From Icerya purchasi (lineage: Eukaryota; Arthropoda; Insecta; Hemiptera; Monophlebidae): 64,000 bases of DNA. The position numbers and the translations under genes were made by a program. The stretch is from the NCBI GenBank assembly GCA_039619475.1, contig CM077115.1, positions 513,628,815-513,692,814 of the forward strand, written 5' to 3'. Numbering within the stretch: position 1 is the first letter of the stretch; every line of letters begins with the position of its first letter. Below, in pieces: positions 12,101 to 27,100 of the stretch. The notes beneath the pieces are model-generated. The model was given only the letters and a program-made list of their open reading frames with translations, was not told the DNA's origin and did not search any database.

Positions 12101-15100
12101 AAGAGGAGATGAAAAGATGGATGTTGGACAAGACGTTTTCCAATGAAATTAAGAAGTTTTGAAGTTGGGGTTGCGATGAGAAGAAAAAATGAAGATGTCG
12201 TCTGTAAAGAAAAGAGAAGAGAAATTCAAAGACAAAGCAATTTTGATAAAACAGATATTGAATAAAGTTGGACTAAGGCAGGAACCCTGCGATAATCCAC
12301 AAAAGATTAGTCTAGTGGCAGAATGAGAGGAAAGAGTGGCCGATCGGTAGAGGAAAAGATTAATAACAAGGGTAGAAAATGGGCGGAAAGTCTAAGGAAA
12401 GCAACAGATCAAAAAGAGTAGGGAGACGGGCATTGTCGAAGGCTACCGAGAAAACAAGAAAAAAAGCAATAAGAAATTTTAGCATGGATTATGCTTTAGC
12501 CGTGACCTATCTGCCTGGAAACGTTACGTGGGAATGGAGATGAAAATAGCGCGTTTATAATAAGATTACCACTGTAGTAGGACAAATAGGTTTATAGTGA
12601 GTCAGCGTATATATTTAGATATATATATATATATATATGTGGATAGACAAGGTGTGGCTATTAAACAACGAGACTGGCGCTGTAAAACATTTTATTTTTA
12701 TTTCATACATATTTACTAATTATCACCTTCAATATACACCTCCCCTCTATCTCTATAATGCTCCACGAGAATCTTCCATTGTTTGAAACAGTGCTGGAAG
12801 TCTTCTTCTGTCAGCTCCTTCAGGACGGGTGCCACTTTCTGTTTCACAGCTTTAACAGACTCAAATCTTGTTTCTTTTAATGCAGATTTCACCTTAGAAG
12901 ACAGACTGAAGTCGCACGGCACATGATATGGTGAAGAAAATGGATGGTCTAACACTGGGATGCTGTACTTGACCAGAAACTTCTTGACGGACAATGCGGA
13001 ATGGGTCGGTGCATTGTCTTGGGAGAATTCATAACTTGCCATTCCACAATTTAGGTCGTTTTTTCCCTATTCTTTCACAAAGTTCAGCAAGAACGTGAAG
13101 GTAGTAATACTGATTAACAGTTTAACCTTTAGGAACCCAGTGAAGGTACACAATTTCATGAATATTGAAAAAAAGCAATCATTTTGATTTGCTCATTTGA
13201 GCTTTTATGGCTCTCGGTGAAGTTGGGGTCTTCCAGTGCATGGATTGATGTTTCGTTTCAGGATCATAAATAAAAAATCACGATTCATCATATACCATTA
13301 TTTTTTTCAATAAGTTTGGGTCATTTTCAGCGGAATTCAAAGTGTCGGTACAAACATTTTTGCAAACTTCGTGTTGTTCACATGTGAGAATTTTAGGTAT
13401 CATTTTGGCACACACGTTTTGCATGTTAAAATTGTTATGTAAAATTTGCCGTATGGATTCTGTATTAATTTATACAGTTTCAGCAATCGTGCAAATACTT
13501 CACCAATGATCAGATCAAATCAGATTATCGATTTTTTCAATATTGTCGTTCGTTTTTGATGTGGAAGGGCGACGCGGGCGTGAACATCTTGATCATCTTC
13601 TTGGACATCTTGAAAACGCTTAAATCACTCAAAAACACGTGCACACGACAAACATTCATTGCCATGCACTTCTTTAATAAATCATAAGTTTCAGTAGCGT
13701 TTTTTCCAAGTTTCTTGTGAAATTTCCCACCAATTCATTGTTTTATTGTTACACTTAACATTTTTCCAGCAAAACAAAAAAACAACTCTAATGCAAACAA
13801 AGGCTACAGCTATACTGATTTGTTTATAGAAGCCTGAGACACTGCATTTGAAAGAGAATGCTTTACGATAAACAGCTGTCGGTCGCTGGCATTTGACGCG
13901 TGTGCACTTCAACTGAATGAAAATAAGTATACACACGCAAATATTCAAATAATAAAAAAAATGCTCAAACAGCACATACACCAGCATACCACTATAGAAG
14001 AAATACAAATTATAGTCTACTATGCTGCGTCTACAATACTCGAATATAATCAACAGATATCACAAAAAGAAAATATCAAAAAAATACATGAAAAACCAAA
14101 GTGGTAAATCAGGATCGACTGGCTCAACTCCGCCTCGCTGGAACTCCTTTATGGTTATCCCGATTCTGAAGAAAAAGCCTAATTCCTTCCGTCCAATATC
14201 CTTGGCTTTTTGCTTAAGGAAACTTTTCGAAAACATGATCAATAAACGCCTGGTCTGGTGGCTAGAACATCATAATATACTCCCTGACAATATGTTTGGT
14301 TTCCGTCCGGGCCTGGGCCCTATGGACTGCCTATTTTTATTCCTTTCTGACATTTATAAATCTCTTATCCTCAAAAAATTCACCGTTGCTGCGTTCATTG
14401 ATGCCACCTCTGCCTTTGATGATGTCCATTTACCTTCCTTGTAAGCCACAATGCTCTCTATCAATATTCCTCTCCACTTCACCTCACTAGTTATTAATCT
14501 TTTCCATAATAGGATAATTCACCTTTCCACTTCCTTTTTTGATGATTCCAAGGTGGTTTACCAAGGCCTCCCGAGGGATCATGTCTTAGTCTTACTCCTT
14601 TCAATATATATTTTCACAGTCTCGCTATCCTCCGAGTTTCCTCCACGTCGTTGTTCTATGCTGATGATATTCTTATCTATTCCTCGTCAGATAATATATC
14701 TGCGATGAACGAGGAGCTAAATAATTCTCTTGCTATTTTGGAAAATACGTTATCCTCTCTTCATATTTCTATCTCACCCGAAACATCTGCCTCTATGGTT
14801 TTCACATTCCATCCTTATAACCGTTCTTTAGTCAATCTATCCTTGCGCCACCACCCCATCCCTTTAGACAATTCCTTCTCTTATCTCGGTATTATACTTA
14901 ATAGCACCTTATCCTTTCGGGAGCATATCAGTTATCTGTGTACGTCCGCTCTCAAAAGGTTCAATATACTGAAAGCTCTTTCGCCGCGTAAATGGGGCGG
15001 TGATCCTTATATTTTACTTATGTTATATAGATCAATAATCCTTTCCAAATTTGATTACGGTGCATTCCTGTACGCTAGTGCTCTTAAACAATTTCTTCGT

Positions 15101-18100
15101 AAACTTTATCGTATCCAAAACTCATGTCTTCGTCTCAGTATCGGAGTACTTAACTCCTCTCCAATTCCAGCCATTTTGGCAGAGTCGGAATTCCTTCCTC
15201 TTTTCATTCGAAGACTCTTATTAGGTGAAAGATTTCTGATTAAACGCCTTCCCATTAGTAATTCTAAACTCCTAAGTTCCTATCAATTTATTTCCGATAA
15301 CTGGCGCTTCTCTCCTCGCAAAATTCCTATATTATCCTCGATCTCTTCTCGGCTTATGCTCTTTTTGCCTTTTGTTCTCCCTTTCACCAAACCACCTTAC
15401 TTCACTTTTAATTTCTTTGAATTCAAGCATTCTCCGAAGTTATTTGTTCTCCCCTCGGACATTAAATCTCTTCCTCATCCTGCCGTTCAAAACGAATTCA
15501 ATCACGTATTATCCTCATACTTTCCTTCCCATACAATTATCTACACGGATGGTTCGAAGTCTGATGCTGGCGTTGGGGCTGCGTTCATTATCCTCGTGTT
15601 TACGTATTCCGAATCCTTTCGGTTGCCCTCCTTTTCCTCTATTTTTCTTGCCGAATCCATGGCTATCCTGCAGGCAGTCCTTTTCATATCCTCGACAAAC
15701 AACATGTCTCTGGATTCCTCCTATCCTCGGACTACTCGAAAAGTATTTTATTGGCCATTTCCTCTCCTTTTCCTACTCATGTCACTGATCCCATTATTCT
15801 CCAAATTCGCTTCTTAATTTCTAATTTATTTGCATCCCGTTCTGTTGTAATTGATCTACTATGGATTCCTGGTCATTATTCCTGGCAACGAGTTGATTAA
15901 CTCGTTGGCACGTTCGGCGGCGACCAATGGTCTGTTCATTAGTAGATTTCCTGCTCAAACTCTCTACTGTCTTTCTTATCGTTCCCACCACGATTTCTGG
16001 ACCAGATTCTATCCTTCATTCTTTACCAATCCTCGATCTTTTTACCTTTCTGTTCAACCCTTCCCTTCCTCTCTTTCTTGGTTTAATCTTTTCCCCTACC
16101 TTAGCCGTTCGATTATTTCCTCTATAGTTCGCCTGCGGTTCAATCATAGTTTGCTTCCGTCTTCTCTTTTCCGTTTTTCTATTGTTCAATCTCCTTTTTG
16201 TGTCTTTATGACCCTCCGGAGCTCTATTATACCTGCGATGCGAATCACGTCTTGTTCGAATGCCCCTTTATTTCCTCCGAACGTTCTACTCTGTATTCTA
16301 GTCTTCTGCGCCTTGGCCTTCCTACTCTTTATAGTGTTCACTCCGTTCTTGAATTCCACTCTCTCAATATAGTTTTCTTTTCTTAGCCTTCTTTATCTAC
16401 TCAATTTCTAATCTTTTCCTTATATAACGTACAATTCTTTGCGTTGGGTAAGTTCCACTGTTGACGTGCCCAAAAAAAAAAAAAAAAAAGAAAAAAAAGG
16501 ATCGAAAATAAAATAAAAACATTAAGGAAAAATATTGGAAGGTTAACACAATACATAATGAGAAATAGACTGGAAAATCTAACAACAAAGGTTAAAGCAT
16601 TAAAAGCCCCTAATGAAGCATATATAGAAACTGTGGATAATTAAAAGCGAAAATTAAGCGCGCAATCTGCATGACTAAGAAGATACAAAATATCACAAAA
16701 GAAGAAAATACGAAACAGAATGTTTCAAAATAATGAGAAAAAGTTTTATCAATAGAAAGGGGAAACAAATAATACTAACTAGAGCTGAAATGACTGAATT
16801 CTGACAAAAGCTCCATGCTCCACCCCAGTACAAAATTAAGCAAAATACAGTCTGGCTAAAAAAATAAGAAGAAAAGTACAAGAGCTTACCTATGTGAACA
16901 AATATAACCATCTATAAAAATGAGCTAGCAGAAATCATTAAAAATACACACAGTTTTTCCAACTGAACGGATCACATTCACAATTTGTGGTACAAAAAAT
17001 TCACCGCCATCCATAAAGCATTTACACATCAGATAAACCAAATCATTAAATATCCAGATATATGCCCAGATTTTCTCATGGAAGGGAAAACATTGATCAA
17101 GCCAAAAAGCCAAGAAATGAATGCTAATTTCAGACCAATTACATGTCTTCAAACCTTATATAAAATAATAACGGCGTCCATAGCAACTAAAACTAAAGCT
17201 GTTACATTTGCCTGAAGTTAAAGAATAAAATAAATAATGATAATATGAATAATAATAATATAATAATCTAAATAATCATAATACAATCGATACAAATAAT
17301 AAATAAACACTTTCCTTTGAAACTAGTATGATAACAATAATTAACCAGAACAGTGATAAATTTAATTATTATTTTTGCATATTGAATAAAATAAAATATA
17401 CAAAGTGCAATACGAATAATACTGAACAAAAGCCTTATATGTGAGCACATGAGCCGATGTATTACTTTTTGGAAATGATATTCAAATTGTAAAATTTTGA
17501 TGCTAACATTAGCGCATGTTTACAAATAATACGGGGTCTATAAAATTTAATTAAGTTAAAACACATATACACCCTCAATCCCCAATAATAGATAATCTCG
17601 GCTTCAACAGAAGAGAAAAAAAAAAAAATTAATATCCCATTAATTATAGGACGAATTATACCACTAATATGACTTTATAAAATAAGATATAAGTTAACAA
17701 TGGAATTTATGGAAGTACAACGATCACACAATCAAAACAATTATAAATAATTGTGACTTCCTGAACAATATAGTTTTTTTTTTTTTTTATTATTATTATT
17801 TTTATACTGGGTGTTTTTAATTGCTATGATTATTACACCCAGTGTCAGGTAGGTATTTTAAATGTTGGTTGTTTAGTTTTCTAATCAGGATAAGAATTTT
17901 TTTAATTTCGTCTTGGTTGTCAGGGATGGTTGTATTATTTAAGAGGATTTTTAGTTCTAGACGGATTTGATTAATGTTAGGGCATTCGTAAAGAAGGTGT
18001 TTGACTGCGATGGGGGTGGAGTTGCAGAACTGACAAGGAATTTCATCGATTTTTAGGATGCGGTAATTATGGGTGAGTTTCGCATGTCCAATTCTAAGTC

Positions 18101-21100
18101 TGGTGATTATTAATTCTTCTTGACGATTTAGTTGGGAGAGGGGTTTTTCCAAGGTTGTACGGATTTTTTGTGTTGAAATAATTTGTTATGGGATTTTGTG
18201 TTCCATGATGCTTACCAATTAGATACTTCGGTTTGATTTAGTAAATATTGGATGTCCGTGACTGCGGTGGAGGTTACCGGAGAGGGTGTAGAGGCGGTTT
18301 TGGCCAGGTTATCTACTATTTAATTTCCCTGGATTCCGATATGACTGGGTATATACGTTAATTAGGATATTAATGTTTCGAGATTTTAGCTTATTCAGTT
18401 GTTGGTGAATATCTTGGACAAATTTGTCAGTTGAAAAAATGTTCAGGATGGATGTTAGTGAGCTTACTGAGTCGCTTTGGATTAGATAATTTTTGCTTTT
18501 TTCTTTCGTTTTTACGGTTTTCAAACAGTGAAAAATTGCTATTAATTCAGCTGTATAGTTGGAAGAGCATTTATGAAGTTTGAAATTTTTAACCTCTCCA
18601 TTGATAAAAAAAGCATATCCAGTATATTGATTTCCGATTTTTGATCCATCTGTAAAGCATGGCACATAATTTGGAAAATTAGTAACTTTTTCGTGATAAC
18701 GATTTTTAATTATATGGTGAGGGACTTCGGATTTACTGTAGTTTATTAAAGAAAAATCTATGTCTGGGATTTGTAATAACCAGAATGGAAATTTTGGATA
18801 TTCTTGGTTCAGGTTTGAAAAATTGAGCTCATTATTTTTTAGAAAAGACAGAAAATTGGTGATTGGTTTTTTAGCCTGCCGCGAAGGGTTTTTAATGTAC
18901 GAATTTATCAAGTTTTGTATTGGATTTGTTGGGTTAGTTACAGCAGATAGGAGAAACCTGTTTGTGATCAAATTTTTCCTAAATTGTGGGGGAAGTTCAG
19001 CTGCTTCGCAGAATATACTATCTATTGGTGAGGATGGTAGAGCTTCAATACACATTCGTATGGCTGCGTTTTGTATTGGTTTTATGATGGCTAAGGTTTT
19101 GTCGGATACGTTATTGAGAGCTCCATAATCGATTTTACTCCGAATGAGAGATCTATATAATTGCATTAGTAATTTTCTGGATGGATCGTATTTGGGCTTA
19201 TTAATAGATTTAATTATATTGAGGGTTTTCATTAAGTCTTTTTTAAGTCCTAGATAGTGGGGCGTCCAAGATAATTTGCTGTCAAAGGTTAGCCCAAGAA
19301 ATTTAGTACACGGTTTGACTTCGAGAGTACGTCCATTGAATTTAAAAGTTGGTTTTTGGGATTTATAATTTCTAGTAAATAAAACACAGTGGGTTTTAGA
19401 TTCTGAAAAGACTAATCCATTTATATCCGCCAATTTTTGGAGCAGATCTAAGGTGTCTTGTATAACCTTTTGAGCAATGTTTACGTTATTTGTACGTATT
19501 GAGATGTTTAGTCGTTGGCAAAAATTCTTAGTGACACTGGACGTGGGACGATTTATTTTATGCTGTCTATAAGTACTATGAATAAGATAGTGCTTAACAC
19601 TGATCCTTGTGGAACACCGTTTTCAATAGTGTGTAAGTTCGAATATGTATTATTAACTCTTACTCTAAAAGTTCGGTCAGTGAGAAAGTTTATAATGAAG
19701 AATCTGAGGTGTCCTCTTATTCCAATAAGATGAAGTTTTTGGATAATTTTGAAACGCCAAGCTTTGTCATAGGCGTTTTCGAGGTCGAAGAAGATAGACA
19801 GTACGCTTTGTTTGCTGTGGAATGCATTCAGGACTTCGTTTTGGAGGCTGAATAGATGATCTACGGTTGACCTTTTTTTCCTAAAACCACTTTGGCAGGT
19901 GATTAACGCTTTATTTTTGTCGATGTACCAGATTAGACGTTTACTGACCATTCTTTTTAATATTTTGCACGGAACTGGTGTTAGGGATATTGGACGATAA
20001 CTAGACGCAAGGGAGTTTTTTTTTCTCCAGGTTTCAGGATCGGAATTATTATAGCTGTTGTCCAAGAGGAAGGGAAGGAATCAGACGTCCAGATTTTATT
20101 GTAAAGATTTAAACGGTTTATTTTCGATTGGTCTGACATATGTTTTAGCATAAAGAGGTGGATGTCGTCTGGACCGGGAGAGGAGTTTTTGATGTTGTGA
20201 TTTAATACTTGGTTAAGTTCTTCAATAGAAAAGGCAGCGTTGTATTCTTCTGATTTATTTGACTGAAAATTTAATAGACTTGATTCTATGGACGATTTGA
20301 GATGTTGGAATGTGGGATGATGTGAATTTGTCGCGGAAGCTTTCGCAGTGGTTTACAATATCATTTGTACTAGTTAAAATATTGTTTTCCAGTTGGATAT
20401 ATTGGATATTTAAAGATGTGAAGGAACCTTTGAAAATACGTATTTTATTCCACGTCAAATTAATGTTAGAGTTTTGTACAATTGACTTCATCAAATTTGT
20501 CCAGATCTCTCTTTGTTTGAGTAAATTTATTTGGCGTGCACGATCGCTTTTTATCTTAAAGGTTATTAAATTTTCTTGTGAGGAACAATATAGTTAACAT
20601 TAAAATAATAATGACGAGAGTGAAAAAAGCACCAAACATATCAATAGGTACATAACGAAAAACCTTTACAATTGAATATAGGATTATCAAATCAAGCATA
20701 TAGAAAGATCAACAAGTCAGAGATAAATGAAAACAAAATACAACATAATTTACAATTAAATTTACTGGGATAGAATAAGGAGATGGAAAAAGAAACAAAC
20801 AAACCGGTAATTTAAATATATATATATTTTGTTTTTCCCCTTTTTTACTTGCTTATTCTCTTTCCCGTTTTCTTTCCCTTCTTTTCTTTTTCTTTTCTAT
20901 TTCTTTTTTCTTTAATATTTAGAACAAAACGAATAAGAAGTAAAACTGTATGCCAAGTAGGCAATAGTGCATCTTCCGATATAAGTTTGGCAACATCGAT
21001 GTTAACGCCAAATTACTATTGTTTACTAACAGTGATCACTTACTGCGAATTCTATGTTTTACTGCTTAACTTTAATATAATCCATTATCCTTACAATGTT

Positions 21101-24100
21101 TATTCGCGTGTATCAATTGCAGTGTAAATGAAATTAGACCTACATATAATTCTTTATATTGCGAACAATCTACTATGTAACTTATTGCGTAAAGTTTCTT
21201 AATTTTGTGAATATCTCTGGAAATATGAAAGTACTAAAGAAATTTGAAGGGAGTTTTAGTGTAGCGTTATGCTTTTCCTATTTGTAGAAGAGAAACGTGT
21301 AACTTTCGAATGATTTAGTGTTTTAATGTTAAATTTAATTAGTGATAAAACCGATCATGTTATTGTGGCATTTATAGATCATTTATATTGAAGTGAAATT
21401 TGTTACATATTCCGAATTGTTTCTATTACGATAGTGTATTTTCAGTTGTAATATGGTTTATAAGAACTTTACGATTGTATCTGGATTTCGCCACAGCTAA
21501 CTTCAGTGATTCCGGTAATGAATTGTATAATTTTTTTGCTCCCATATACCTCGCTTGTGATCTTACGTAGTATTTATAAAAACATGGTATGTATGGGGCT
21601 TTTCTTTGTTAGTCGATCTAGTAATTCCACCACGAATATTGATATTGAATTTACTTTTATTTTTAACTACACACAACAATAGATTCACAAAATAGAGATT
21701 TCTAGTACTTAATGGTTTATTAGTGTCATTAGCTAGTTTCTCTATACCAATTCTTTTAAACAACAATTTTTGAAGATAAATTAATGGAGAAAGAAGATAA
21801 CTTGCTGCATTTTCCCAGTGAATTATTCCCCATATGCCAGCGTCGGTTGATATAAGGCCAGATACAGGGTTCTGAGTTGTTTGCGATTAAAGAATTGTTC
21901 TAAATAATAAAATAGATAATTTAACTTCCTTAACTTTGCAGATAGGCGTGATAAATGTGTACCCCAAATTAATTTGCAATCAAAATAAACTCCGAAATAT
22001 TTTATTTCATACGCTCTATTTATGAACAAATTTTATTCTCCCATTGTATTTTTGAATCATCCTATCTAGCCTGAGGGAGATGACTGTGTATTAAATACTT
22101 CGTCTCAGAAATATTTAATACTATACAATTTTTAGTCATCCACTCTCTTGCTTTTGTTACATCCGTCTGTACTAATTCTTGCAGTATATCTGGGTAACGA
22201 GAGCTGACTAGAAGTACCGTATCATCTGCGTAACTAAGAATTTTTCCCTTTACATCTAAATCACATAATTCATTAATGTAAATCAAGAACAACAATGGAC
22301 CCAGGATGCTCCCCTGAGGCACTCCATACTCCTGTACGACACTATCGCTAAATCTATTGTTAATTCTTGTTATAAATTTCCTAATAATAATAATAATAAT
22401 TAACAATATATAATAATAACATTATAAGAAATACCAGAAGTCGCCTTAATCAAGCTTGACTCTAAAATATTCAAGATAATTCAAATACATAAAATATAAA
22501 TCAACCTGCGAGGATGCTTTGCTCACAAGTCAGTCAGCAACCACTAAAACAGGAGAAAACCACGGCAACGAATGGCATGGACGAAAGAGATGAATAATCA
22601 CGATTAACAATGTAAACAAATTATTTTTTACACCATGTACAAATAATCGTTTTGTTTACTTTTTAATAAAGTTTAAAAACAAGTCGATCGCCACTCTTAA
22701 AATTACTCGCTTAACAGAATTGCTTCGGCGATAACGTGTTATCGATTTACCGAAACTCCTAAAACCCCCTTAATTTGCGAATTCCATTAAAATCGTTGCT
22801 CTGAAAACCCAGTTACCTATCTATACGTATATAAAATTTTTGCTCATATTGCAAGATACTAAACTATAATAAATATACCTAAACAATTTTATTTAATATA
22901 TATTTAAAAAATTTATATTTATATTATCTGTATGAATAAAAACATATTTCTACTATAATTTCAGTTACATTTATATTAATATTAATCGTTTAAAAAATGT
23001 TCCGAGTTGTTAAATATTAAAAAGAAAAAAAATTTTTTCGTGTTTATACTAACTGGTGATTTTTTACGAGTTAAGTTTTTCAAGTTGGCAGCACTGGGGT
23101 TGGTATCGACGTCCAAACGTCATCTGTCAAAGTGAAAAGTTTTCAGTATACTCTGCCATTTCATCATGGAAAGACTTACAAACGAGCAACGATTGCAAAT
23201 TATTGAAATTTATTATCAAAAACCAGTGCTCTGTGAAAAATGTGCATCGTTTGTTACGACCATAATAAATGGTCGTCATAATCGACCTGGTGAATCAACA
23301 ATTCGTGCTGTTATCACAAAATTTCGCACCAAATTTGGTGATAACAGCACGAATTGTTGATTCACCAGGTCGATACAAACGATGCACATTTTTCACAGAG
23401 CACTGGTTTTTGATAATAAATTTCAACCATATCACAATCGTTGCTTATTTATAAGTCTTTCCATGATGAAATGGCAGAGTATACTCTGAAAACTTTTCAT
23501 TTTGACAGATGATGTTTGGACGTCGATACCAACCCCAGTGCTGCCAACCTGAAAAACTTAACTCTTAAAAAATCACCCTATATTTTTTTTCTTTTTTTTG
23601 TTTTGCTTAATCGTCTCTTGTGATCAGAATATTGCCTTTTTTCTCCATCAGCTGCTGTGGAAAAAATTTACCGGAATATCATTCTATCGAAAGAAGTTTT
23701 TGCTTCATTATTTCGTCGTACCTCTATAATAAGTACCTTAAATATGTCGTATTAATTATTAATAGAATAAATTACGGTTTAGCAAAACAAAAATGCTTTT
23801 TTTTTAATGTAAATTATAAGGATGAAGACAATCGAACACGTTAAGTGTCTATTCTCGATGCTCTGCATATTTCTAAGGGTCCAAACTGATAAATGCGGTA
23901 TTTTACGAAGCGCTTTTTTAAACGAGTTTCAAAAAGTATTCGTTAGCTATATTTCTTCCCCTATGACTGGAACGACTTTCAAAACGCAACAGTTACCAAT
24001 GCATAATATAACTATGTAATCGGCAATAGACTAATATTTCGCTATGCGCAGGTTTCGTGCTGGGAATGTGGGGAATGCTTGGAATCACTGCAGGAGCGCA

Positions 24101-27100
24101 TCGGTTGTGGTCTCATCATTCGTACAAAGCAAAGCTTCCAATGGAAATTATACTGATGATCGGATACGCTATTGCAGCAGAGGTAATCATTATCGGCTAT
24201 TTCCGAATTTAAATGTAATCTTTAGCAATGACGCACAAACGGCTACCTCTATGAATACATATTAATGAAGAAGGGATACGCGGCCGAACAGTTGAAAGAG
24301 GCAGTAGTAGCGTATCCTGTTACTTTTTTTGTCATAGGTGCCTCAGATAAATTCCCTCTCCACCTGCCGCCAGAAAATTTATTTAATTGTTAAAAATGAT
24401 GATAAAAGTATATAGAATTGTCTGTTTTATATGAAAACGATAGATAAATTTAAATTATGTATTCATACTTACCTTCCTGACACGTGACGCGAAAAGACTA
24501 ACTAATGGTATACACAAATTCTAGTCTTCTTTCAGTGTGGCTTACAAATTCATTTATTACACGACGATAAAATTCATCCGAATCACTTCTTAATTTTTGC
24601 AGTCGCTCTTTTTCAATTGAAACCATATCCCTAGACCACTTAAACGTTCTTCTATTGTGGTTGCTCTCTGTTAAACATCTTTATTCGTTTCAGTGCAGAA
24701 AATGATCGCTCAACAGAAGCACTAATAATGGATGGAATCGTCAATATTAATATGACACTGATTTGTGGATTTCCGGAAATATATGTTGCACTCCGTTCAA
24801 AATAAAGTTTATCACTAATTCATACACTACTACTGGCATGTTAAATTGTTCATGTTCATTATAAAAAGTTATTAATTCTGTTTTTAATTCAATGATCTGG
24901 AAAAAAATTTTGCAGGGAGGTTCACTTAGTTTGTTAGAAGGGAATTTCTGTTTATATTAGAAAAAAAAAAATGGTTTACACTTAATAGTTCAAAAAATTC
25001 AATGTTTGTTATTTTGTTAAATCGGAAATCAATCTCACTAGATATTGTATAAACAATGTCAAAAAACAGTCTTTTGTACATATTATCAGTTGTCCTTTTG
25101 ATTTTATATCGGGATAACCATGGAATGCACTTTTAACAGTATTTACTAAAATTCTGAGCCTGTACTATTGTGTCGGCGTCTCAAACATCATCATTACTTA
25201 TATCATCAAAAAAGGCCAATAACGATTTCCGATAATTTTCTATAGTTAAAATTATTAACCGTGAATGATAATTCCATCTTGCTGGTATCACACTGGGTAC
25301 AAATGTTTCTTTCATTTAACGGTCTATTGCTTGATGTCTTTTACTAGACTTTGAAAAGAAGCTTGCTAATCCAGAACTGTTTTAAAAAATATGCTATAAT
25401 ATTTCATGGAAGTGGTTGACTGCTATAAAACTAAATTAAAAACATGTCCTAAATCTTTGGGAAATAATAAGCAGCGCTAACAATATAACTAGTTAAATAG
25501 GGCAACCCGTTAACCATAATGTTTCATCATAATTAGATTCTTGAAAAGTTCTACTGTATGTGCGTATTTTGTCTTTGTATACCGTATGAAGTAAAGGCAA
25601 AGGAAGGCTCGGTCTTCCTCGTTCAATAATATTTTTCCTTTCTTCGAAAGGTCGGCTATTAAAAGGTTTAGTTAATATTTGTTGTACAGTGAACATAATA
25701 AAAAAAAAAAGAAAAAAAAAATGATTTCTTTGTAAGAATTTAAATTTATATTTATTACCTTAATTTTAAAAATGTACTACCGGTGAATGGGGATGCGCTG
25801 TTAGTACTTAAAACACGCGGAGAAGCGAGTCGAATCGGATGAACGGTAAAAAACCAACGACACAAACATAAAAAAATGCTGTTGCTACGTGTATTTCATT
25901 TAAAAGTATTTAAAATGTCGGTGAAGTATCGCTTCATAAAAAGATACCCCAGATAAACTACTTCACACAATAAACATAAATTCAACAATTCCGTGCGTAT
26001 GAGTGTGTATGCTTGACATTAGCAGTAATGAAGGACATATAAGAGGAATTCGGAATCGCCGAATAGCAGAACATTAGACTATGCTTATATACTTGGATAC
26101 TCGACAGGTTTTTTATTTTGTTATTTTTTTTGCAAATCACTTCGTTTTCTCTGTCGGTGTGTTCTAGGTTCTCTTGGTCTTTCTCCGAATACCTGTAGTC
26201 TGTCATGCAGAAGAAGTCCGTTCGAGTTTCGTTGCTGAGCGTCAGTGTTGCTCAAAGTAATGTACTAGTAGTAATAAAGACATGTATTAACGCTTGACGC
26301 GTGTTGAAATATTACCTAAAAAAAAATCATATTGCCACCTTCTCCTGTCATTCCAACCCTTCTTGAAAGCAGAACCTCGTTTTTGTTTCATTTCTGTGCG
26401 TTCATCGCCGTTCTTTTTTTCCGACCTGTTCTGATCCAGACGGACCACCACGTGGTATTAACAGAATGACCGTTACATCTGATACGTGATAGATTGAAGG
26501 TTAATCTGAAGTGCCTTGATTTCGTGACATCATCGCGTTTCGGTTGTTTTACGAACGGGGACTTCTTTTGCTTGACCAGACTATGCTACTGGAAAGAGGA
26601 TTAATGTGCGCACGAAATTTAAACTGAAATGTTAAACAGCTCGGTTGTTTCATCTGAACCGGTTGTTTCAAAATCGTTAAAGAAACGCATCGGTCTTAAA
26701 AGAAAAAAGTCAAGAATCACCCTATATTTTGTTACACTTTTTTTTCTTTTTACTTAATTACATTGGGCTTGTCAACAACCAACGATTATCCATCGAAAAA
26801 AAGAGAAGCACAAAAAGAAAGGAAAAGGAAGTCGCAAGAGTGGTTATTCAAAGAAAAACGAGATGATGACAAGAACTACCGAGAGAAAATGGAAAAGGGG
26901 TCTTAAGAGGTCGATATTAGAATCTGTTCAACTAGCAATCCGCACGGAAATAAAGGCCGAAATAGGAGAGCAGAGAAGTCGAAAAAGTTAAGAAAACTGT
27001 AAAATATCTGGCTAGCCGTTTTACAGATAGTAGTCGATAAACCAGGCGACTGGCCGTTCCGCTAATCCGAACCCCAATTCCTGTCCCGGAGGCGAAAATT

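Noticed and set aside
13720..14050. Second terminal repeat of the mariner at 12640
   Set aside because: No convincing reverse complement of AGGTGTGGCTATTAAAC found; the I-type copy C or decay may have removed it.
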